Shown here: positions 60,172 to 64,000 of the stretch, piece after piece
Position numbering within the stretch: position 1 is the first letter of the stretch
How the letters are laid out: each line of letters starts with the position of its first letter
Origin: Kineosporia aurantiaca JCM 3230
Lineage (GTDB): Bacteria > Actinomycetota > Actinomycetes > Actinomycetales > Kineosporiaceae
NCBI GenBank assembly: GCA_000719025.1
Contig: JODP01000009.1
Coordinates: 124,001 to 188,000 of the forward strand
Reading direction: 5' to 3'
Length of the DNA stretch: 64,000 nucleotides
Translations under genes and position numbers: made by a program
The notes under the pieces: generated by a model
The model's database searches: none
Seen by the model: the letters and a program-made list of their open reading frames with translations, nothing else
Told to the model about the DNA's origin: nothing

Positions 60172-60924
60172 ATGTCAGCGCTGGATCGGCTGAAGCGCCG
60201 CTCGACGGACGAATTCTCCGCGGGCGGACGTCAGGATGGCGGCGACCCGCTGGAAACTCTCGCTGCGCACTCCGTCGAGACCCCGGTCGAGTACGGGGGC
60301 GGCGATCTGCACGCCACCGACGAGGACCGCAGCGAGGAGGAAGCGCTGCGGGCCCGGCTGGGGGAGGACCCCAACGACGCCGCCGCGTTCGACCGGCTCG
60401 CCGAGATCGTCCGCGCCATGGGGGCGCAGAGCCATGAGGGTGGGGATCCGGCGCGCGGCGCCCGGGACTCGGTCTGGGCGCTGGCCGAGGAGGTCGCCCA
60501 GAACAACCGGGCCTGGTACCCGCTGATCGAGCTGGCCCGGCTCTCCATCGACGACGACCGGGAGACGGCCCTGCGCCGGCTCAGCACGGCCGCCGACCGG
60601 GACGTGACCGGCGACGCCCTGGCCTTGGGCCTGCAGACGCTGCGCGAGGCCGGCCACGCGAACGACGCACTCAACCTGGGCGTCGGGCACTGGCGGCCGC
60701 GGGAGCACACCACCGCGGCCGGGCGCGAGCTGATTCTGGCCGCGATCGAGACCGAGCGGCTCGGGGACGCCCGGCGGCACCTCGCGGCCCTGGCCGACCA
60801 TCCGGACCAGGCCGCGGTCGAGGCGCTGCGCGAGGAGCTCGGCCATCGGGTGGGCAAGGCCTCCACCCCACCGACCGGGTCGATCCCGACGGGTGGGGCG
60901 AGCAGCATCGTGACGATGTTCTAG
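60172..60924 (+). CDS. Conserved hypothetical, TPR-like helical protein
   Basis: 250 residues, with AAGGGGCGAT before the ATG. The N-terminal 60 residues are polar and probably disordered (SALDRLKRRSTDEFSAGG, GGDLHATDEDRSEEE). The rest is helical with alanine-rich pairs (EDPNDAAAFDRLAEIVRAMG, NNRAWYPLIELARLSIDDD, ETALRRLSTAADRDVTGDAL). The pattern is TPR-like. No named family recognised. It ends at a strong terminator and converges with aceE. Confidence 0.75.
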   Translation: MSALDRLKRRSTDEFSAGGRQDGGDPLETLAAHSVETPVEYGGGDLHATDEDRSEEEALRARLGEDPNDAAAFDRLAEIVRAMGAQSHEGGDPARGARDSVWALAEEVAQNNRAWYPLIELARLSIDDDRETALRRLSTAADRDVTGDALALGLQTLREAGHANDALNLGVGHWRPREHTTAAGRELILAAIETERLGDARRHLAALADHPDQAAVEALREELGHRVGKASTPPTGSIPTGGASSIVTMF

Positions 60925-60934
60925 AGGGCTCGGT

Positions 60935-60966
60935 AAAAGGGCCGGTGGCGTGCCACCGGCCCTTTT
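60935..60966 (+). terminator. Rho-independent terminator of the TPR-like gene
   Basis: AAAAGGGCCGGTGGC and GCCACCGGCCCTTTT form a 15-bp perfect stem with a 2-nt loop, ending in TTTTT, 10 bp after the stop. Confidence 0.92.
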
Positions 60967-60982
60967 TCATGCCCGCAAAAGC

Positions 60983-61020
60983 CGGAGGGCGCCCGGGGGG
61001 AGATCCCCGGGCGCCCTCCG
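60983..61020 (-). terminator. Rho-independent terminator of aceE
   Basis: CGGAGGGCGCCCGGGG and its 16-bp complement flank a 6-nt loop, 11 bp beyond the aceE stop. On the minus strand it is followed by GCTTTTGC. Confidence 0.9.
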
Positions 61021-61030
61021 TCGTGCAGGG

Positions 61031-63772
61031 TTACGCGTCGCCGCCCGCCGTGCCGGTGGTACCGGCCCGGACGTTCAGCAGGTCGTACTTGTCGATCGCC
61101 TTCTGCGGCAGGTCCGCCGCCACCTCACCACGGGCGGCCAGCAGTTCGAGCACCCGGACCACGACCGACGGGCTGTCGATCCCGAACCAGCGGCGGGCCG
61201 CCGGGCGGGTGTCGGAGATGCCGAAGCCGTCGGCCCCGAGGGAGGTGAACTCCTGCGGGACCCACTGGCGGATCTGGTCCGGCACCGCGCGCATGTAGTC
61301 GGTGACCGCGACCACCGGGCCGGCGGCACCCTGCAGGCGCTGGGTGACGAACGGCACGGGAGCCGGCTCCGACGGGTGCCGGAAGGCCTGGTCCTCGGCC
61401 GCGAGGGCGTCCCGGCGCAGCTCGGTCCAGCTGGTGACGCTCCAGACGTCGGCGGCGACGCCCCAGTCGTCCGCCAGCAGGGTCTGCGCCTCCAGGGCCC
61501 ACGGCACCGAGACCCCGGAGGCCAGGATCTGCGCCTTCGGGCCGGTGGCGGACCCGGCCGGGCGGAGCTTGTAGATGCCCTTGAGCACGCCCTCGACATC
61601 CAGGTCGGCCGGGGCCGGGGGCTGGACGATCGGCTCGTTGTAGACCGTGAGGTAGTAGAAGACGTCCTCCGGCGTCTCCCCGTACATCCGCTCGAGCCCG
61701 GCCCGCATGATGTGGCCGATCTCGTACGCGTACGCCGGGTCGTAGACCACGGCCGCCGGGTTGGTCGAGGCCAGCAGCGGCGAGTGCCCGTCGGCGTGCT
61801 GCAGGCCCTCACCGGTCAGCGTGGTGCGCCCGGCGGTGGCGCCGATCAGGAAGCCGCGGGTCATCTGGTCCGCGGCCGCCCAGAGGCTGTCACCGGTGCG
61901 CTGGAAGCCGAACATCGAGTAGAAGACGTAGATCGGCACCATCGGCTCGCCGTGCGTGGCGTACGACGTGCCCGCCGCCTGGAACGCGGCGACCGACCCG
62001 GCCTCGTTGATCCCGACGTGCAGGATCTGGCCGGAGGTGGACTCCGTGTAGGCCAGCATCAGCTCGCGGTCGACCGAGGTGTACTGCTGGCCGTGCGGGT
62101 TGTAGATCTTCGCCGTCGGGAAGAACGAGTCCATCCCGAAGGTGCGCGCCTCGTCCGGGATGATCGGCACGACCCGGGGGCCGAAGTCCTTGTCCCGCAT
62201 CAGGTCGCGCAGGATCCGGACGAACGCCATGGTGGTGGCGACCTGCTGCTTGCCCGAACCGCGGTTGGCGCCGGTGTAGGCCTTCTCGTCCGGCAGCTTC
62301 AGCGCACCCGCGTTGTGCCGGCGCTGCGGGACCGCACCGCCGAGCTTGCTGCGCCGGTCGCGGATGTACTGGATGATCTCGTCGTTCTCGCCCGGGTGGT
62401 AGTACGGCGGCAGGTACTTGTCCGCCTCCAGCTGGGCATCGGTGAACGGGATCCGCAGACCGTCGCGGAAGGCCTTCAGGTCCTCCAGGGTCAGCTTCTT
62501 CATCTGGTGCGTGGCGTTGCGCCCGGCGAAGTGCGTGCCCAGGCCGTAGCCCTTGATCGTCTTTGCCAGGATCACGGTCGGCTGGCCGTTGTGCTCGATC
62601 GCCGCCCGGTAGGCCGCGTAGACCTTGCGGTAGTCGTGCCCGCCGCGCTTGAGGTTCCACCAGATGTCGTCGTCCGACAGCTTCGAGACCAGCTTCAGGG
62701 TGCGCGGGTCGCGCCCGAAGAAGTGCTCCCGGATGTACGCGCCGTCCTCGGCCCGATACGTCTGGTAGTCCCCGTCGGGGGTGACGTTCATCAGGTTGAC
62801 CAGCGCGTTGTCGCGGTCGGCGGCCAGCAGCGGGTCCCACTCCCGGCCCCAGACGACCTTGATCACGTTCCAGCCGGCCCCGCGGAACTGGGCCTCCAGC
62901 TCCTGGATGATCTTGCCGTTACCGCGGACCGGGCCGTCCAGGCGCTGCAGGTTGCAGTTCACCACGAAGGTCAGGTTGTCGAGCTCCTCGGTGGCGGCCA
63001 CCTGGAGGAAGCCCCGACTCTCCGGCTCGTCCATCTCGCCGTCGCCCAGGAACGCCCAGACGTGCTGCTGGGAGGTGTCCTTCACGCCGCGGTTGTGCAG
63101 GTACTTGTTGAAGGACGCCTGGTAGACCGCGTTCATCGGGCCGAGGCCCATGGAGACGGTCGGGAACTCCCAGAAGTCCGGCATCAGCCGCGGGTGCGGG
63201 TACGACGACAGCCCACCGGCCGGGTGCGAGCGCTCCTGGCGGAAGCCGTCCAGCTCGTCGGCGGACAGCCGGCCCTCGAGGAAGGCCCGGGCGTAGACGC
63301 CGGGGGAGGCGTGGCCCTGGAAGAAGACCTGGTCGCCGCCGCCCGGGTGGTCCTTACCCCGGAAGAAGTGGTTGAAGCCGACTTCGTAGAGCGTCGCCGA
63401 CGACGCGTACGAGGAGATGTGACCGCCCACGCCGATGCCGGGGCGCTGGGCGCGGTGGACCATCACCGCGGCGTTCCAGCGCATCCACCGGCGGGCGGTG
63501 CGTTCGGCCTCCTCGTCGCCGGGGAACCAGGGCTCGGCCTCCGGCGGGATGGTGTTGACGTAGTCGGTGGCCGTGAGGCTCGGCACACCGACCCCACGCT
63601 CGCGGGCACGCTGCAGCAGCGACTGCATCAGGTACCGGGCGCGCTGACGGCCCTGGCCGTCGATGGCCGCGTCGAGCGACGCGAGCCACTCGGCGGTCTC
63701 CTCAGGATCGATGTCGGGCAGCCGGCTCGGCAGCCCGTTGAGGATCGGGCCTGATGATTCTCGTCCGACCAC
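61031..63772 (-). CDS. aceE: Pyruvate dehydrogenase E1 component (homodimeric type)
   Basis: 913 residues from GTG 63772, with AGGAGGG 5 nt upstream; the frame is open further but lacks a start with this site. Thiamine-diphosphate motif GDGEMDEPES followed by an NCNLQRLDGPVRGNGKIIQ segment, the N-terminal catalytic HISSYASSATLYEVGFNHFF and the C-terminal transketolase domain (YTESTSGQILHVGINEAGS) are intact. It decarboxylates pyruvate and passes acetyl to E2, giving acetyl-CoA for the neighbouring fatty-acid genes. E2 and E3 genes are not in the window. About 228 bp upstream to the edge hold its promoter. Confidence 0.97.
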   Translation of the reverse strand: MVGRESSGPILNGLPSRLPDIDPEETAEWLASLDAAIDGQGRQRARYLMQSLLQRARERGVGVPSLTATDYVNTIPPEAEPWFPGDEEAERTARRWMRWNAAVMVHRAQRPGIGVGGHISSYASSATLYEVGFNHFFRGKDHPGGGDQVFFQGHASPGVYARAFLEGRLSADELDGFRQERSHPAGGLSSYPHPRLMPDFWEFPTVSMGLGPMNAVYQASFNKYLHNRGVKDTSQQHVWAFLGDGEMDEPESRGFLQVAATEELDNLTFVVNCNLQRLDGPVRGNGKIIQELEAQFRGAGWNVIKVVWGREWDPLLAADRDNALVNLMNVTPDGDYQTYRAEDGAYIREHFFGRDPRTLKLVSKLSDDDIWWNLKRGGHDYRKVYAAYRAAIEHNGQPTVILAKTIKGYGLGTHFAGRNATHQMKKLTLEDLKAFRDGLRIPFTDAQLEADKYLPPYYHPGENDEIIQYIRDRRSKLGGAVPQRRHNAGALKLPDEKAYTGANRGSGKQQVATTMAFVRILRDLMRDKDFGPRVVPIIPDEARTFGMDSFFPTAKIYNPHGQQYTSVDRELMLAYTESTSGQILHVGINEAGSVAAFQAAGTSYATHGEPMVPIYVFYSMFGFQRTGDSLWAAADQMTRGFLIGATAGRTTLTGEGLQHADGHSPLLASTNPAAVVYDPAYAYEIGHIMRAGLERMYGETPEDVFYYLTVYNEPIVQPPAPADLDVEGVLKGIYKLRPAGSATGPKAQILASGVSVPWALEAQTLLADDWGVAADVWSVTSWTELRRDALAAEDQAFRHPSEPAPVPFVTQRLQGAAGPVVAVTDYMRAVPDQIRQWVPQEFTSLGADGFGISDTRPAARRWFGIDSPSVVVRVLELLAARGEVAADLPQKAIDKYDLLNVRAGTTGTAGGDA

Positions 63773-64000
63773 GACGTCCCTCCTGGGTTTAGGACAACGA
63801 TGGGAAACCATGCCGAATCCGGGCGGATCGCGACCGGGTTCGGCTCTATCTTGGCTGACGGGCCGCACCGGCGTCGAAAGCCCCCGGTTGGCCGAGGGCG
63901 CAGGGACGCGGCGGACCCACCTGCTCAGTGTGCCCCTTCGCCCCGGGCGTCCGTACAACGGGGTTGACATGATCACCATCCGGCCCGGCGTGTCGGCGGC

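Noticed and set aside
60950..63754. 934-codon open frame on the + strand opposite aceE
   Set aside because: Low-complexity Gly/Arg/Val/Leu-rich translation typical of the complement of a GC-rich gene; aceE motifs are intact on the other strand.
63964..64000. TTGACA followed by an ATG at the right edge, possible start of a + strand gene
   Set aside because: Only about ten codons are visible and no -10 or ribosome site supports a start; cannot be judged from this window.

Overview
This window is GC-rich chromosomal DNA with frequent GTG and TTG starts. It suggests an actinomycete. Lineage-typical evidence includes a mycothiol-dependent formaldehyde dehydrogenase, the FasR-FabD-FabH-AcpP-FabF block next to an aceE-type pyruvate dehydrogenase and a DUF3145 gene, a perfect actinobacterial LexA box, an IdeR/DtxR-type iron box, a SigE-family sigma factor and an ECF42 sigma factor. 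I cannot name the genus from sequence alone. No phage, insertion sequence, plasmid genes or CRISPR array were seen.

Layout. 1-4046: an NRPS-type adenylation protein cut by the left edge, a TIM-barrel isomerase/dehydratase, and a translationally coupled lipoprotein plus glutathionylspermidine-synthase-like pair. 4357-12682: a tRNA-Ile(CAT) whose 3' half overlaps an antisense AraC gene, several regulator/enzyme pairs, a SigE-family sigma operon, an ECF42 sigma factor with its DGPF partner, a MerR-methyltransferase fusion and a YczE-type membrane protein. 12832-14290: a retron-type reverse transcriptase preceded by a structured stretch bounded by complementary ends. This looks like an msr-msd retron RNA and is the most interesting item here. 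14319-30133: small enzymes, a two-component system, a redox flavoprotein, a secreted arabinanase, divergent regulator/target pairs, an iron-box-controlled flavoprotein and RecQ. 30190-32817: valS, followed by about 775 bp of degenerate repeats. 33593-37569: a phospholipase-D-family protein, NUDIX, GNAT and spermidine-synthase-like genes. 37624-43402: an amino-sugar / peptidoglycan-recycling operon (nagZ, ROK kinase, nagA, nagB) with four overlapping cistrons and a ROK regulator. 43553-54132: redox and regulator pairs, SRPBCC/SIMPL/EF-hand genes, a GT2-GtrA fusion, a LexA-box-preceded small gene, a PTH2-like gene and the mycothiol formaldehyde pathway. 54447-63772: the fatty-acid synthase II operon with its regulator, then aceE.

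How the genes work together. AceE makes acetyl-CoA from pyruvate. FabD, FabH, AcpP and FabF build malonyl-ACP and elongate acyl chains, probably under FasR, for which a palindromic site lies upstream of fabD. NagZ, the ROK kinase, NagA and NagB form a route from cell-wall GlcNAc to fructose-6-phosphate. MscR and the MBL hydrolase oxidise formaldehyde through mycothiol adducts. Many remaining genes are paired head-to-head with their own regulators, and palindromes sit in several of the shared promoters.

Gene packing is tight. Three convergent pairs share a four-base overlap of their stop codons, and many operon genes overlap through ATGA, GTGA or TGATG junctions. Start codons were chosen by ribosome binding site and family length, so several are shorter than the longest open frame.
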